Below are positions 1-8,545 of a stretch of 64,000 bases of DNA, in pieces. The DNA is from Vibrio cholerae (GTDB taxonomy: Bacteria > Actinomycetota > Actinomycetes > Actinomycetales > Micrococcaceae). The stretch is from assembly GCA_009728235.1 (NCBI GenBank), contig WNZI01000004.1, positions 98,220-162,219 of the forward strand. The letters are read 5' to 3'. The position numbers and the translations under genes were made by a program. Under the pieces are notes generated by a model. That model ran no database searches. It was not told the origin of the DNA and saw nothing but the letters and a program-made list of their open reading frames with translations. Each line of letters begins with the position of its first letter. Position 1 is the stretch's first letter.

Positions 1-399
1 GTCCGCGTGCTGACCGACTTCACGCCCGAGGACTTCTCCAACCTCATCAGTGTCTCGGTGTACTTCACCTTCGTCCTGCGCCTCATGCTGGCGTTCGGCA
101 TCGCGTTCCTGTTGCCCGTCGTCCTGGTGGGACTGAACATGGTCGGCCTGGTCTCGGGCAGGCAGATCCTCAAGGCGTGGCGCATCACGGTTTTCCTCGT
201 CTGCCTGTTCGCGGCCATGGCTGCCCCGGGCGGCGACGCGCTGAGCATGTTCTATCTCGCGGTACCGCTGCTGCTGCTCTTCTTCGTCGCCATCGGTCTG
301 TGCCTGCTCAACGACAAGCGGCGGGCCCGTCGTAACGCCGCCCGCGAAGCCGCTGTCGAGTCGACCGCCGACACCGCGTCGTCCCTCGACTCCATCTGA
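1..399 (+). CDS. tatC: Twin-arginine translocase subunit TatC, C-terminal part
   Basis: The gene is open at the window edge; the reading frame starts at base 1 and ends with TGA at 397-399, so only the last 132 residues are seen. TatC is the membrane receptor that binds twin-arginine signal peptides and, with TatA, exports folded proteins. The visible part carries the last three hydrophobic segments: one after the conserved extracytoplasmic loop (ISVSVYFTFVLRL...), a middle one containing WRITVFLVCLF, and a last one rich in Leu. A positively charged cytoplasmic tail (NDKRRARR) follows. The next gene, helY, starts 103 bases downstream; a tatC-helY arrangement is also known in mycobacteria, which supports the call. 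The N-terminal half lies outside the window. Confidence 0.9.
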   Translation, partial: VRVLTDFTPEDFSNLISVSVYFTFVLRLMLAFGIAFLLPVVLVGLNMVGLVSGRQILKAWRITVFLVCLFAAMAAPGGDALSMFYLAVPLLLLFFVAIGLCLLNDKRRARRNAAREAAVESTADTASSLDSI

Positions 400-502
400 C
401 CGCCGGGGCACGGCTACGCGAGGCTCCGCAAGCAGGATCTGCGTGGAAACGCTCAGCGCGTACACGGCTCCCCACGCTGAGCGGAGCGTCTAGGGTGGAA
501 AG

Positions 503-3325
503 ATGAGCACCCCCGCGGAGAGATACGCAGCTGCAAAGGCTCGCACGGAGCACTCACGGACGCAGCTCTTCCAGTTCGAACAAACCCTGAATTTCGCCCT
601 CGATCCGTTCCAGCGGGAAGCGTGCTCCGCCCTCGAGGCAGGAAAGGGCGTGCTGGTAGCGGCTCCCACAGGGGCCGGGAAGACGGTGGTGGGGGAGTTC
701 GCCGTGTTCATGGCCCTGCAGCACGGCCTCAAGGCGTTCTACACCACACCCATCAAGGCCCTGAGCAACCAGAAGTACTCCGAGCTGGCCGCCGTCCACG
801 GCCCCGACCGCGTGGGCCTGCTCACCGGTGACACCAGCATCAACGCGGACGCCGACGTGATCGTGATGACCACCGAGGTCCTGCGCAACATGCTGTATGC
901 GAACTCCGAGGCGCTCAACAACCTCGGTTACGTGGTGATGGACGAGGTCCATTACCTTGCGGACCGCTTCCGGGGTGCCGTCTGGGAGGAAGTGATCATC
1001 CATCTGCCGACCGAGGTCAAGCTCGTCTCCCTCAGCGCGACGGTGTCGAACGCCGAGGAGTTCGGGGCCTGGCTGGACACCGTCCGCGGCGATACGGACG
1101 TCGTCGTGTCCGAACACCGCCCCGTACCGCTCTGGCAGCACGTCATGGTCGGGCACGACCTCGTGGATCTGTTCGCCGGTGACGTCGCCTTCGACGAGGC
1201 CGCGCCGGCCGGAGCGGACGCGGGGGCGAAGAGCCAGTACGACGTGAACCCCGAACTGCTCGACCTCGCGAGCAACGAGATTCGGCTGAACCAGCGTTCG
1301 AATTGGGGGGGCGGGGGACGGCGGGGCAAGCCCCGGAACGGCAGGGGCGGACCGGCGCAGACGTCACTCGTCAGACGGGCGACGCGGCCCCAGGTCATCA
1401 GTGCCCTGGACCGCGCCGACCTCCTGCCGGCCATCACCTTCATCTTCTCCAGGGCGGGGTGTGAAGCGGCCGTGACCCAGTGCCTGCATGCCGGCCTGTG
1501 GCTCACCACCGAGGACGAACGCGACGAGATCAGCGAGACCATCGACGTCGCGACGATGGACATCCCGCGCGACGACCTCGAGATCCTCGGGTTCTGGACC
1601 TGGCGGGAGGGCCTGATCCGGGGATTCACCGCCCACCATGCGGGAATGCTGCCCACCTTCAAGGAGATCGTGGAGCGGCTCTTCGCCGCCGGCCTGGTCA
1701 AGGCGGTCTTCGCGACCGAGACCCTGGCGCTCGGCGTCAACATGCCCGCTCGGACCGTCGTGCTCGAGAAGCTCGACAAGTTCAACGGCGAGGCGCATGT
1801 GAACGTGACCGCCGGGGAATACACCCAGCTGACCGGTCGTGCCGGGCGCCGCGGGATCGACGTCGAAGGTCACGCCGTCGTCCTCTGGCAGCCGGGGACG
1901 GACCCGGGCGCGGTCGCGGGACTCGCATCCCGGCGCACCTACCCCTTGAACTCCAGCTTCCGCCCGACGTACAACATGAGCATCAACCTGATGGCGCAGT
2001 TCGGTCAGGAGCGCTCGAGGGAGATCCTGGAGACGTCGTTCGCGCAGTTCCAGGCCGACCGCTCCGTGGTCGGACTCGCCAAGCAGGTCCGCAGCCGCGA
2101 GGAGTCCCTCAAGGGCTACGAGAAGTCCATGACCTGTCACCTCGGGGACTTCCGCGAGTACGCGAACCTTCGGCGGGAACTGTCCGACCTCGAGTCGCTG
2201 GCATCGCGGGACAGGTCACGGTCGCTGCGCTCCGCGGCGGAGTCCTCCCTGGAGTCGTTGCGGCCGGGCGACGTGATCGACGTACCCGGTGGCAGGACCC
2301 AGGGGTACGCCGTCGTCCTCGACAGCGACTCGTCGCGGGAACCGCGGCCCACCGTCCTGACCCTCGAGACGCAGATCCGCCGAGTCGGCGTTCAGGACAT
2401 CGATGGTCCCGTGGAGGTGCTGTCACGCATCAGGATCCCGAAGCACTTCAGCGCCCGTAGCCCGAAGGATCGCCGCGATCTCACCTCCTCCCTCCGGAAC
2501 GCGTTGCAGGAACAACGTCCGCCGCGGCGGGGTGCGGATCGCGTGGCGGCGGCACACTCGGCATCGGCCGCAGCGGAGGAACGCGCGATCACGGAGCTCC
2601 GCCGCCGGTTGAGGGCACACCCGTGCCACGGCTGCAGTGAACGGGAGCAGCACGCGCGCTGGGCCGAGCGCTGGTGGAAGCTGCGCCGCGAGACGGACAA
2701 GCTCGCAGGCCAGATCCGGGGCCGGACGAACACCATCGCGAAGACGTTCGACCGCGTCTCGGAGGTCCTCGCCTCGTACGGCTATGTGGAGTACACCGAC
2801 GACGGCGCCCGGGTCAGTGCCTCGGGTCAGAAGCTCCGCCGCATCTACGGGGAGAAGGATCTGCTCATCGCGCTGTGCATCGAGCAGGGAGCCTTCAGTG
2901 ATCTCGACGCGGCGGAACTGGCGGCGCTCACCACCGTGCTCGTGTACCAGGCCAAGCGGGAGGAGCGAGGGGTGCGTCCGGTGATGCCGAGCGTCGCCCT
3001 GGAGGGTTCGGTGGAGACGATCATCCGCCAGTGGTCGCAGCTGAACGACGTCGAGGAGCAGCACCGCCTCCCCGTGACCGGCGAGCCGGAACTGTCGCTC
3101 GTCTGGCCGATGTTCAAGTGGGCCCAGGGCCGCTCCCTGCAGGCCGCGCTCAGCGGTACCGAGCTGGCCGCGGGGGATTTCGTCCGATGGTCCAAGCAGG
3201 TCATCGACCTGCTCGACCAGCTCGCGAAGGTGCCCGACCTGCCGGACGGACTCCATTCCACGTGTGTCCGGGCCATCCGGCTGGTCAGGCGTGGCGTGGT
3301 GGCATACTCGAACATCAGTGAGTAG
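503..3325 (+). CDS. helY: HelY/Mtr4-like DExH-box RNA helicase
   Basis: Predicted ATP-dependent superfamily 2 helicase of the Ski2/Mtr4 group, 940 aa, thought to unwind RNA during processing or decay. The Walker A motif APTGAGKT is near residues 54-61 and the DEVH box is at 147-150, followed by SATVSN (motif III) and QLTGRAGRRG (motif VI, near residue 440). The C-terminal third is long and charged and contains a winged-helix/ratchet-like part (YVEYTDDGARVSASGQKL) and the DSHCT-like end typical of the group. The length fits HelY proteins (about 900 aa). ATG at 503 was chosen because a GGTGGAAAG ribosome-binding site lies just upstream. It follows tatC directly, and the cellular role in this organism is inferred. 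Confidence 0.92.
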   Translation: MSTPAERYAAAKARTEHSRTQLFQFEQTLNFALDPFQREACSALEAGKGVLVAAPTGAGKTVVGEFAVFMALQHGLKAFYTTPIKALSNQKYSELAAVHGPDRVGLLTGDTSINADADVIVMTTEVLRNMLYANSEALNNLGYVVMDEVHYLADRFRGAVWEEVIIHLPTEVKLVSLSATVSNAEEFGAWLDTVRGDTDVVVSEHRPVPLWQHVMVGHDLVDLFAGDVAFDEAAPAGADAGAKSQYDVNPELLDLASNEIRLNQRSNWGGGGRRGKPRNGRGGPAQTSLVRRATRPQVISALDRADLLPAITFIFSRAGCEAAVTQCLHAGLWLTTEDERDEISETIDVATMDIPRDDLEILGFWTWREGLIRGFTAHHAGMLPTFKEIVERLFAAGLVKAVFATETLALGVNMPARTVVLEKLDKFNGEAHVNVTAGEYTQLTGRAGRRGIDVEGHAVVLWQPGTDPGAVAGLASRRTYPLNSSFRPTYNMSINLMAQFGQERSREILETSFAQFQADRSVVGLAKQVRSREESLKGYEKSMTCHLGDFREYANLRRELSDLESLASRDRSRSLRSAAESSLESLRPGDVIDVPGGRTQGYAVVLDSDSSREPRPTVLTLETQIRRVGVQDIDGPVEVLSRIRIPKHFSARSPKDRRDLTSSLRNALQEQRPPRRGADRVAAAHSASAAAEERAITELRRRLRAHPCHGCSEREQHARWAERWWKLRRETDKLAGQIRGRTNTIAKTFDRVSEVLASYGYVEYTDDGARVSASGQKLRRIYGEKDLLIALCIEQGAFSDLDAAELAALTTVLVYQAKREERGVRPVMPSVALEGSVETIIRQWSQLNDVEEQHRLPVTGEPELSLVWPMFKWAQGRSLQAALSGTELAAGDFVRWSKQVIDLLDQLAKVPDLPDGLHSTCVRAIRLVRRGVVAYSNISE

Positions 3326-3372
3326 TACCCGTCCCGGACCAGACCGACCATAGAAAGCCGCCGAACATCTCC

Positions 3373-5013
3373 ATGCCCAGCTCCGACGATTCCGCACCCG
3401 TCCTCTACCGCAACGGGTCCGTGTACAGCCCTGCCGATCCCTTCGCGACTGCCATGCTCATCGACCGTGGAGTGGTGGCCTGGGTCGGTTCCGAGCACGC
3501 TGCGGCCAATCTCACCGGCCCCGGAGTGCGGACGGTGGATCTCGACGGGTCCCTGATCACTCCCGGCTTCGTCGACGCCCATGTCCACACCACGGAGACG
3601 GGCATAGCCCTCGGGTCGATCGACCTGACCGGATGCCGTTCCCTGGGCCAGCTGCTGGATTCGGTCGCCCAGGCGGCGTCGGACGGGTCCTCCACAGTTC
3701 TCGGGTACGGCTGGGACGAGTCCCAGTGGCCGGAGAAGCGCGTGCCAACGGCCGTGGAGCTGGACAACGCCGGGAACGGTGCGCTCGTGTACCTCGTCAG
3801 GGCCGACATCCACTCCGCCGTCGTCTCGGGATCGCTCGCTGCGGGCCTGGGGCTCGCCGCTCTGGACGGGTGGTCGGACGGTTTCGTGGTCCGGGGCGCC
3901 CACGAAGCGGCCCGCCAGGCGACCCGCCATCTGACCCGCGAGCAGCGGCGCAACTACCAGCAGGCCGCGTTGCTGCACGCAGCATCGCGCGGGTACATCG
4001 CGGTCACGGAGATGGCCGCACCGCACATCGCCCCGCGCGAGGACCTCGAGGAACTGCTGTCGATCGACGGCGTGAGCCATGACAGGCCCTTGCCCGAGGT
4101 GATCCCGTACTGGGCACAACTGACGTCGACGCGCCAGGAGGTCCGCGACCTCATGCTGGGCTTCGGTGGACGGCTGGCAGGCCTCGCAGGCGATCTCAAC
4201 GTCGACGGTTCGATCGGCTCACGGACTGCCGCTCTCCGCGAGCCCTACACGGACGCACCCGGAGATAGGGGAACCATGTACCTGAGCGAGGAGGACGTCA
4301 CCGCACACCTGCTCGCCGCAACCGCCGAAAACGTCCAGGCCGGCTTCCACGTCATCGGCGATGCCGGACTCGACGTGGTGCTGCGCGGGCTGGAGGTCGC
4401 AGCAAAGGAGATGGGGATCGAAGAGGTCCGCCGCGCCCGACACCGGCTGGAGCACGTGGAACTCACCGATGACGCTGCTGTCGCCGCCCTGGTGCACTTC
4501 GGCGTGGCCGTCAGCGGACAGCCCGTTTTCGATGCGCTGTGGGGGCACGACGGCGGCCTGTACGAGCAGCGACTGGGGGAGCGCAGGGGCGGTATGAACC
4601 GCTTCGCTTCGCTTCTGTCCGCCGGGGTCCTCGTAGCGCTCGGTTCCGACAGCCCTGTGACCCCGCTCGATCCGTGGTCCTCGGTGCGCGCGTGCCTGCA
4701 GCACAGCAATCCGGAGGAGAACATCTCAGCGCGTGCCGCCTTCATCGCCCATACACGAGCCGGCTGGCGGCTCTCGGGCAGAAGCCCCATGATGGGTCAG
4801 CTGGCTCCGGGTACCCCCGCCTCCTTCGCCGTATGGAAGGTGGACGAGCTGATGGTGCAGACGCCGGACAATCGCGTCCAGTCATGGAGCACGGACCCGC
4901 GAGCGGGGACTCCGCTGCTGCCGGCGCTGGACACCGAGAACGCTCCGCTGTGCCTGGAGACGGTGCACGAGGGACGCCGGATCCATGCTGTCGAGGGCTT
5001 TGCGACGGCCTAG
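3373..5013 (+). CDS. Amidohydrolase family protein (YtcJ-like)
   Basis: A 546-residue metal-dependent hydrolase of the amidohydrolase 3 group. The N-terminus has the composite beta domain (LYRNGSVYSP...) followed by the metal-binding HVH motif within PGFVDAHVHTTE (about residue 66). Later metal and catalytic positions appear as HVIGDAGLD, RHRLEHVEL and LGSDSPVTPLDPW, the last carrying the catalytic Asp. The C-terminal ...PGTPASFAVW segment is also typical. YtcJ-like enzymes hydrolyse amide, carbamate or formamide bonds, but the substrate cannot be told from sequence. It starts 47 bases after helY and is followed by a hairpin, so it may be the last gene of a tatC-helY transcript. Confidence 0.85.
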   Translation: MPSSDDSAPVLYRNGSVYSPADPFATAMLIDRGVVAWVGSEHAAANLTGPGVRTVDLDGSLITPGFVDAHVHTTETGIALGSIDLTGCRSLGQLLDSVAQAASDGSSTVLGYGWDESQWPEKRVPTAVELDNAGNGALVYLVRADIHSAVVSGSLAAGLGLAALDGWSDGFVVRGAHEAARQATRHLTREQRRNYQQAALLHAASRGYIAVTEMAAPHIAPREDLEELLSIDGVSHDRPLPEVIPYWAQLTSTRQEVRDLMLGFGGRLAGLAGDLNVDGSIGSRTAALREPYTDAPGDRGTMYLSEEDVTAHLLAATAENVQAGFHVIGDAGLDVVLRGLEVAAKEMGIEEVRRARHRLEHVELTDDAAVAALVHFGVAVSGQPVFDALWGHDGGLYEQRLGERRGGMNRFASLLSAGVLVALGSDSPVTPLDPWSSVRACLQHSNPEENISARAAFIAHTRAGWRLSGRSPMMGQLAPGTPASFAVWKVDELMVQTPDNRVQSWSTDPRAGTPLLPALDTENAPLCLETVHEGRRIHAVEGFATA

Positions 5014-5053
5014 GTGGAGGCCGTCCCAGGAGAATTCCGGTGGCGATCGGGAT

Positions 5054-5098
5054 ACCCCTCCTGACCTGCGCCGAAAGACGTTTCCGCAGGTCAGGGGT
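5054..5098 (+). terminator. Hairpin after the amidohydrolase gene
   Basis: CCTGACCTGCG (5060-5070) pairs perfectly with CGCAGGTCAGG (5085-5095) over a 14-base loop, and flanking ACCCC/GGGGT can extend the stem with a bulge. There is no T-run, so intrinsic termination is only probable. It lies 40 bases after the amidohydrolase stop codon and just ahead of a strong promoter-like sequence. Confidence 0.5.
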
Positions 5099-5101
5099 CT
5101 G

Positions 5102-5129
5102 TTGACACCTCCTCCACAGCACGTAAGCT
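5102..5129 (+). promoter_or_regulatory. Sigma70-type promoter upstream of the ppm1 leader
   Basis: A perfect -35 box TTGACA (5102-5107) is separated by 16 bases from TAAGCT (5124-5129), which fits the actinobacterial TANNNT -10 pattern. Transcription would begin near 5136, about 330 bases before the ppm1 start. A second weaker -10-like TATACT lies at 5396-5401 without a clear -35 box. Confidence 0.5.
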
Positions 5130-5468
5130 TTCGTCCTAAGGGTTGGAGGAACTCCCGCGGGAGGAAACCTGGCTGGTCTCCGTGAGCGCAACGCATCGGC
5201 CTTTCCAATGGCGCGTGTTGCCCGCCCGAACGGAGCCGGCACTCAAAGGGCAGGTCCACTCATCAGTAGAAAACGATGGCGGTCGTTCTTCCGCCATCGG
5301 TACGAAGGTGGGTGGACTGCCCGAGAGCCCGCCCACCGGGTGTGCCTGTCCGTCGATACCCGCCGCGGCTTCCCGGAGACCCGATCCTCCTCGCCTATAC
5401 TTGCAGACTGGCTCCGCGAACGAGCCGGTCCCTGCGCGATGCGCACCCCGAAGGAAAGGCCCACCTGC
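5130..5468 (+). other. Gene-free, structured leader region ahead of ppm1
   Basis: This stretch lacks a convincing coding sequence: the open frames have atypical, Arg/Pro/Ser-rich translations and no homology I recognise. It holds several inverted repeats: TCCCGCGGGA near 5153, CGATGGCGG/CCGCCATCG at 5274-5299 with an 8-base loop, and GGTGGG/CCCACC arms between about 5308 and 5337. With the strong promoter at 5102 this could be a long structured 5' leader or a small RNA. I recognise no known riboswitch class in it. Confidence 0.35.
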
Positions 5469-6194
5469 GTGCGAGTCGTGACGATCATCCCTACCTACAA
5501 CGAGATCGAGTCGCTCCCGCTGACCCTCGCGCGCCTGCGCGCAGCAGTACCGACGTCGGACGTGCTGATCGTCGACGACAACAGCCCTGACGGCACGGGT
5601 GAACTCGCGGATCGTGCGGCCGCGGCGGACGATCACGTTCATGTCCTGCATCGGACCGGCAAGGAAGGTCTGGGAGCCGCCTATATCGCGGGTTTCCGGT
5701 GGGGGCTGGAACGGGACTACGACGTCTTCGTCGAGATGGACGCCGACGGCTCCCACAAGCCGGAACAGTTGCAGGACCTCCTGGACAGCGTGGACCGCGC
5801 GGACCTCGTCATCGGCAGCCGCTGGGTCAGCGGAGGCAGCGTGGTCAACTGGCCGACCCACCGCAAGCTCCTGTCACGAGCCGGCAGCACCTACTCCCGC
5901 ATCATGCTCGGGCTCCCCGTCAGGGACATCACCGCCGGCTTCCGTGCCTTCCGGCGCTCAACGCTCGAGACCCTCGACCTCTCCGCAGTGGCATCCGTCG
6001 GCTACGGCTTCCAGGTCGACATGACCTTTCGCGTCGCCCGCCTCGGCCTCACCATCGTGGAGGTTCCCATCACCTTCGTCGAGAGGGAACTGGGGGATTC
6101 GAAGATGAGCGGCAACATCGTGTTCGAAGCCATCGCGAACGTCACCCGTTGGGGTCTGAGCGCCCGCTGGAACAAGCTGACCCGACGCTCCTGA
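5469..6194 (+). CDS. ppm1: Polyprenol monophosphomannose synthase (GT2)
   Basis: A family 2 glycosyltransferase of 241 aa that moves mannose from GDP-mannose to polyprenyl phosphate on the inner face of the membrane, giving the lipid donor for mannolipids and protein mannosylation. Seen in the sequence: PTYNEIESLP at the N-terminus, the nucleotide-binding VDDNSPDGTG, the DxD-like EMDADGSHKP, a GSRWVSGG segment and AGFRAFRR further on. There is no C-terminal membrane domain and no fused acyltransferase, unlike the mycobacterial fusion. The frame stays open upstream, but GTG at 5469 has an AAGGAAAGG ribosome-binding site nine bases ahead and begins at the conserved domain; ATG 5439 is an alternative. 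RbpA lies convergent just downstream, a common actinobacterial neighbour. Confidence 0.88.
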   Translation: MRVVTIIPTYNEIESLPLTLARLRAAVPTSDVLIVDDNSPDGTGELADRAAAADDHVHVLHRTGKEGLGAAYIAGFRWGLERDYDVFVEMDADGSHKPEQLQDLLDSVDRADLVIGSRWVSGGSVVNWPTHRKLLSRAGSTYSRIMLGLPVRDITAGFRAFRRSTLETLDLSAVASVGYGFQVDMTFRVARLGLTIVEVPITFVERELGDSKMSGNIVFEAIANVTRWGLSARWNKLTRRS

Positions 6195-6212
6195 CGGAAC
6201 CCGGGACGAAAG

Positions 6213-6240
6213 AAAGGCACCCGCCTCGGCGGGTGCCTTT
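6213..6240. terminator. Bidirectional terminator between ppm1 and rbpA
   Basis: AAAGGCACCCGCC (6213-6225) and GGCGGGTGCCTTT (6228-6240) form a perfect 13-bp inverted repeat with A-rich and T-rich ends on both strands. It lies between two convergent genes and should stop transcription from either side. Confidence 0.85.
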
Positions 6241-6259
6241 CGTCATGTACCGCCCGGCC

Positions 6260-6607
6260 TCAGGCTGAGCGGCGCTCTCCGCGACGCTCGCGCAGGATCG
6301 TCAGCCGATCCTGGAGGATCTGCTCCAGCTCTTCGACCGAGCGACGCTCCAGCAGCATGTCCCAGTGCGTACGAACAGGCTTGTCGTTGGAGGTGTCCGG
6401 CTTCTCCCCGTTCACGAGGAGTGCTTCCTTGCCCGTCTTGGAGACCCAGGTCGCTGGGATGTCGGCTTCGGACGAGAACGTCACGAAGACCCGCTCCCCG
6501 TCCTCGCACCGGTACTCCACGCGCTGACGGGGCGCGGGCTCGACACCGGATTCCGTCTCCATCGACTGCGCTCCGAGGCGCATGCCGCGCAGGCTGCGAT
6601 CGCTCAT
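6260..6607 (-). CDS. rbpA: RNA polymerase-binding protein RbpA
   Basis: A small actinobacterial protein of 115 aa that binds the RNA polymerase beta' subunit and group 1/2 sigma factors and stabilises the open promoter complex. It starts MSDRSLRGMRLG, the typical N-terminal basic tail. The central RbpA core domain follows (RVEYRCEDGERVFVTFSSEADIP and WVSKTGKEALL), then the C-terminal sigma-interacting helix (TPVRTHWDMLLERRSVEELEQIL-like, with the HWDMLLERRS motif plain). A TAGGAGA ribosome-binding site sits six bases before the ATG. Length and motifs match the family. The gene is convergent with ppm1 and separated from it by a strong terminator. Confidence 0.95.
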   Translation of the reverse strand: MSDRSLRGMRLGAQSMETESGVEPAPRQRVEYRCEDGERVFVTFSSEADIPATWVSKTGKEALLVNGEKPDTSNDKPVRTHWDMLLERRSVEELEQILQDRLTILRERRGERRSA

Positions 6608-6867
6608 CTTGTTCTCCTAGTCACCGTGGCCCCGCGTACCGGAGACCGTTGTCGCTGTTCGTGAATTCGTGCTCACCGGGCGCTGCCGTCGGCACACCCG
6701 GCGCCGCACCCGCCCGAAGGCGAGAGGGAAGCTGTAGGTATCAACACCGCACGCCACCAACATGTTCCTGGGAGCGGACGGGTAAACACCTAAGTGTACA
6801 GGCTCGTCTCCTGCCCCTTCCCGCCGGCTGAGGGCCCGGACGCGCAGAACCGGCCCCCGGCACACCG

Positions 6868-6897
6868 CTGGCCTCCGCCGGGATCGGCGAAGGCCAG
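6868..6897 (-). terminator. Hairpin after the SPFH gene; rest of 6608-6914 without features
   Basis: CTGGCCTCCGCCG (6868-6880) and CGGCGAAGGCCAG (6885-6897) form a 13-bp stem with one mismatch and a four-base loop, 18 bases after the SPFH stop codon. No T-run follows. In the remaining 6608-6867 I see no gene; a TACACT -10-like box on the minus strand (6793-6798) lacks a convincing -35 partner. Confidence 0.45.
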
Positions 6898-6914
6898 TGT
6901 GAACGGACGGGCCG

Positions 6915-7847
6915 TCAGGTGCGTTCGACGAGCTCCGGGCCGTCCGAGGGGGAGTCGGGGGTGGTGGTTCCGAGGACGTTGCCGATGCCCTTCAGTGCCT
7001 CGCCGACCTCGCTCGGGATGATCCAGAGCTTGTTCGCGGACCCTTCCGCAAGCTTCGGGAGAGTCTGCAGGTACTGGTAGGCGAGCAGCTTCTGCGTCGG
7101 ATTGCCCTTGTGAATGGCGTCGAACACCTTGTGGATGGCCTGCGCCTCACCGTCGGCGCGAAGGATCGCAGCCTTCGCATCTCCTTCTGCTGCCAGGATG
7201 GCGGCCTGTCGCTGGCCTTCCGCCGTGAGGATCTGCGACTGCTTGGTTCCCTCCGCGGTCAGGATCGCGGCCCGGCGATCACGCTCGGCACGCATCTGCT
7301 TCTCCATCGAATCCTGGATGGAGTGGGGAGGATCGATCGCCTTGAGTTCCACGCGACCCACCCGGATGCCCCAGCGGCCCGTCGCATCGTCGAGCACTCC
7401 GCGGAGCTGCCCGTTGATCTGGTCGCGGGAGGTGAGCGCCTCCTCGAGGTTCAGCCCACCCACCACGTTTCGAAGGGTTGTCGTGGTCAACTGCTCGACG
7501 GCCTGGATGTAGTTCGCGATCTCATAGGTGGCGGCACGGGGATCGGTCACCTGGAAGTAGACGACGGTGTCGATCGAGACGACGAGGTTGTCTTCCGTGA
7601 TCACGGGCTGCGGGGGAAAGGACACCACCTGTTCGCGCAGGTCCAGCAGCGGGAGCAGCCGGTCGACGAACGGGATGAGGATGGTCAGTCCCGGGTTGAG
7701 GGTCCGCTGGTACTTGCCGAGCCGCTCGACGACGCCCGCACGCGCCTGCGGAATGATCCGGACGGACTTCACGAGTACGACCAGGACGAAGATGATGAGG
7801 ACGATCAGGACCAGAGTGAGCCCGATCGTCCCGGCGTTGCCATTCAT
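6915..7847 (-). CDS. SPFH/stomatin-like membrane protein
   Basis: A 310-residue stomatin/prohibitin homologue (slipin or QmcA type). One N-terminal membrane segment (TIGLTLVLIVLIIFVLVVLV) is followed by the SPFH domain beginning VRIIPQARAGVVERLGKY, then by a long Ala/Glu-rich coiled coil (ILTAEGTKQSQILTAEGQRQ and similar repeats), and it ends in a Ser/Pro-rich tail. Family members form oligomers at membrane microdomains and often pair with NfeD proteins, as here: the NfeD gene lies 74 bases upstream in the same direction. ATG 7847 is preferred over an in-frame upstream ATG at 7874 because an AAAGGGGA ribosome-binding site precedes it. The specific role is unknown. Confidence 0.88.
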   Translation of the reverse strand: MNGNAGTIGLTLVLIVLIIFVLVVLVKSVRIIPQARAGVVERLGKYQRTLNPGLTILIPFVDRLLPLLDLREQVVSFPPQPVITEDNLVVSIDTVVYFQVTDPRAATYEIANYIQAVEQLTTTTLRNVVGGLNLEEALTSRDQINGQLRGVLDDATGRWGIRVGRVELKAIDPPHSIQDSMEKQMRAERDRRAAILTAEGTKQSQILTAEGQRQAAILAAEGDAKAAILRADGEAQAIHKVFDAIHKGNPTQKLLAYQYLQTLPKLAEGSANKLWIIPSEVGEALKGIGNVLGTTTPDSPSDGPELVERT

Positions 7848-7921
7848 GTGTCCCCTTTGTTGTGGTGGTTGCATCCCTCACCTGGGAGCGGCGAGGAAGC
7901 AGGAAAGACGATGGGAGAGGT

Positions 7922-8398
7922 TCAGGCGTCTGTGGCGGGAGCGGCCGGCGGCTCCGCGACGGGTTCGACGACGGCCGTCGCCCCTTCGATCCTCGCGACG
8001 GACAGGCGGGCGCCCACCGGTAGCGCGGCGCCGCTGGACGAGCGGGCAGTCCAGGTGTCACCGCCGATCTTCACCGTCCCCGAGTGGGAGGTGACCGGTT
8101 CGAGTGCGAGTGCGACGGCTCCGACGAGGCGGTCCACGTTGTCCAACCGGTCCGCCGGCCCCTTCCTGAGGTGACGGACGGCGATGGGCCGGACGAGCAG
8201 GATCATGAGCAGCGACACGACCGCGAACACCACGATCTGCAGGACGAGTCCCGCTCCTGCGAAGGACGCGACCAGTGCGGCCAGCGCTCCGACCGCGAGC
8301 ATGATGAAGAAGAGATCGAGGGTCAGGGTCTCCACGGCTGCCAGTCCCAGGAACAGGACGAGCCACAGGACCCAGCCGTTGTCGAGCAACCATTCCAT
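7922..8398 (-). CDS. NfeD family protein
   Basis: A 158-aa membrane protein of the short NfeD class without the ClpP-like protease domain. It has two or three N-terminal membrane segments (WVLWLVLFLGLAAVETLTLDLFFIML, then VGALAALVASFAGAGLVLQIVVFAVVSLLMILLV) and a C-terminal OB-fold (LVGAVALALEPVTSHSGTVKIGGDTWTARS). NfeD proteins are partners of SPFH proteins, and the SPFH gene follows directly downstream, so the two probably act as one membrane complex. The last residues are Pro/Ala rich. Confidence 0.88.
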   Translation of the reverse strand: MEWLLDNGWVLWLVLFLGLAAVETLTLDLFFIMLAVGALAALVASFAGAGLVLQIVVFAVVSLLMILLVRPIAVRHLRKGPADRLDNVDRLVGAVALALEPVTSHSGTVKIGGDTWTARSSSGAALPVGARLSVARIEGATAVVEPVAEPPAAPATDA

Positions 8399-8545
8399 CG
8401 AACATCCCCCTCGAGTCCGTGCCGCAGCGAGCGACCGTTCCCTCCATCATGACAAACGGGTCCGACATTACCTAGGCGCCGGGACCCGTAGCGCCGCGTC
8501 GTTACCCTTCCGTGCCGTTCGGTCCCACGACGTACGCCCGGTGGA

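Noticed and set aside
952..4119. Long antisense frames over helY and the amidohydrolase
   Set aside because: High-GC DNA gives long open frames opposite real genes; these lack motifs while the plus-strand genes have complete family signatures.
5143..5481. Open frames upstream of and overlapping the ppm1 start, including a frame continuous with ppm1 from 5208
   Set aside because: Their translations are Arg/Pro/Ser rich, show no family motif, and lack a proper ribosome-binding site; the GT2 domain starts at 5469.
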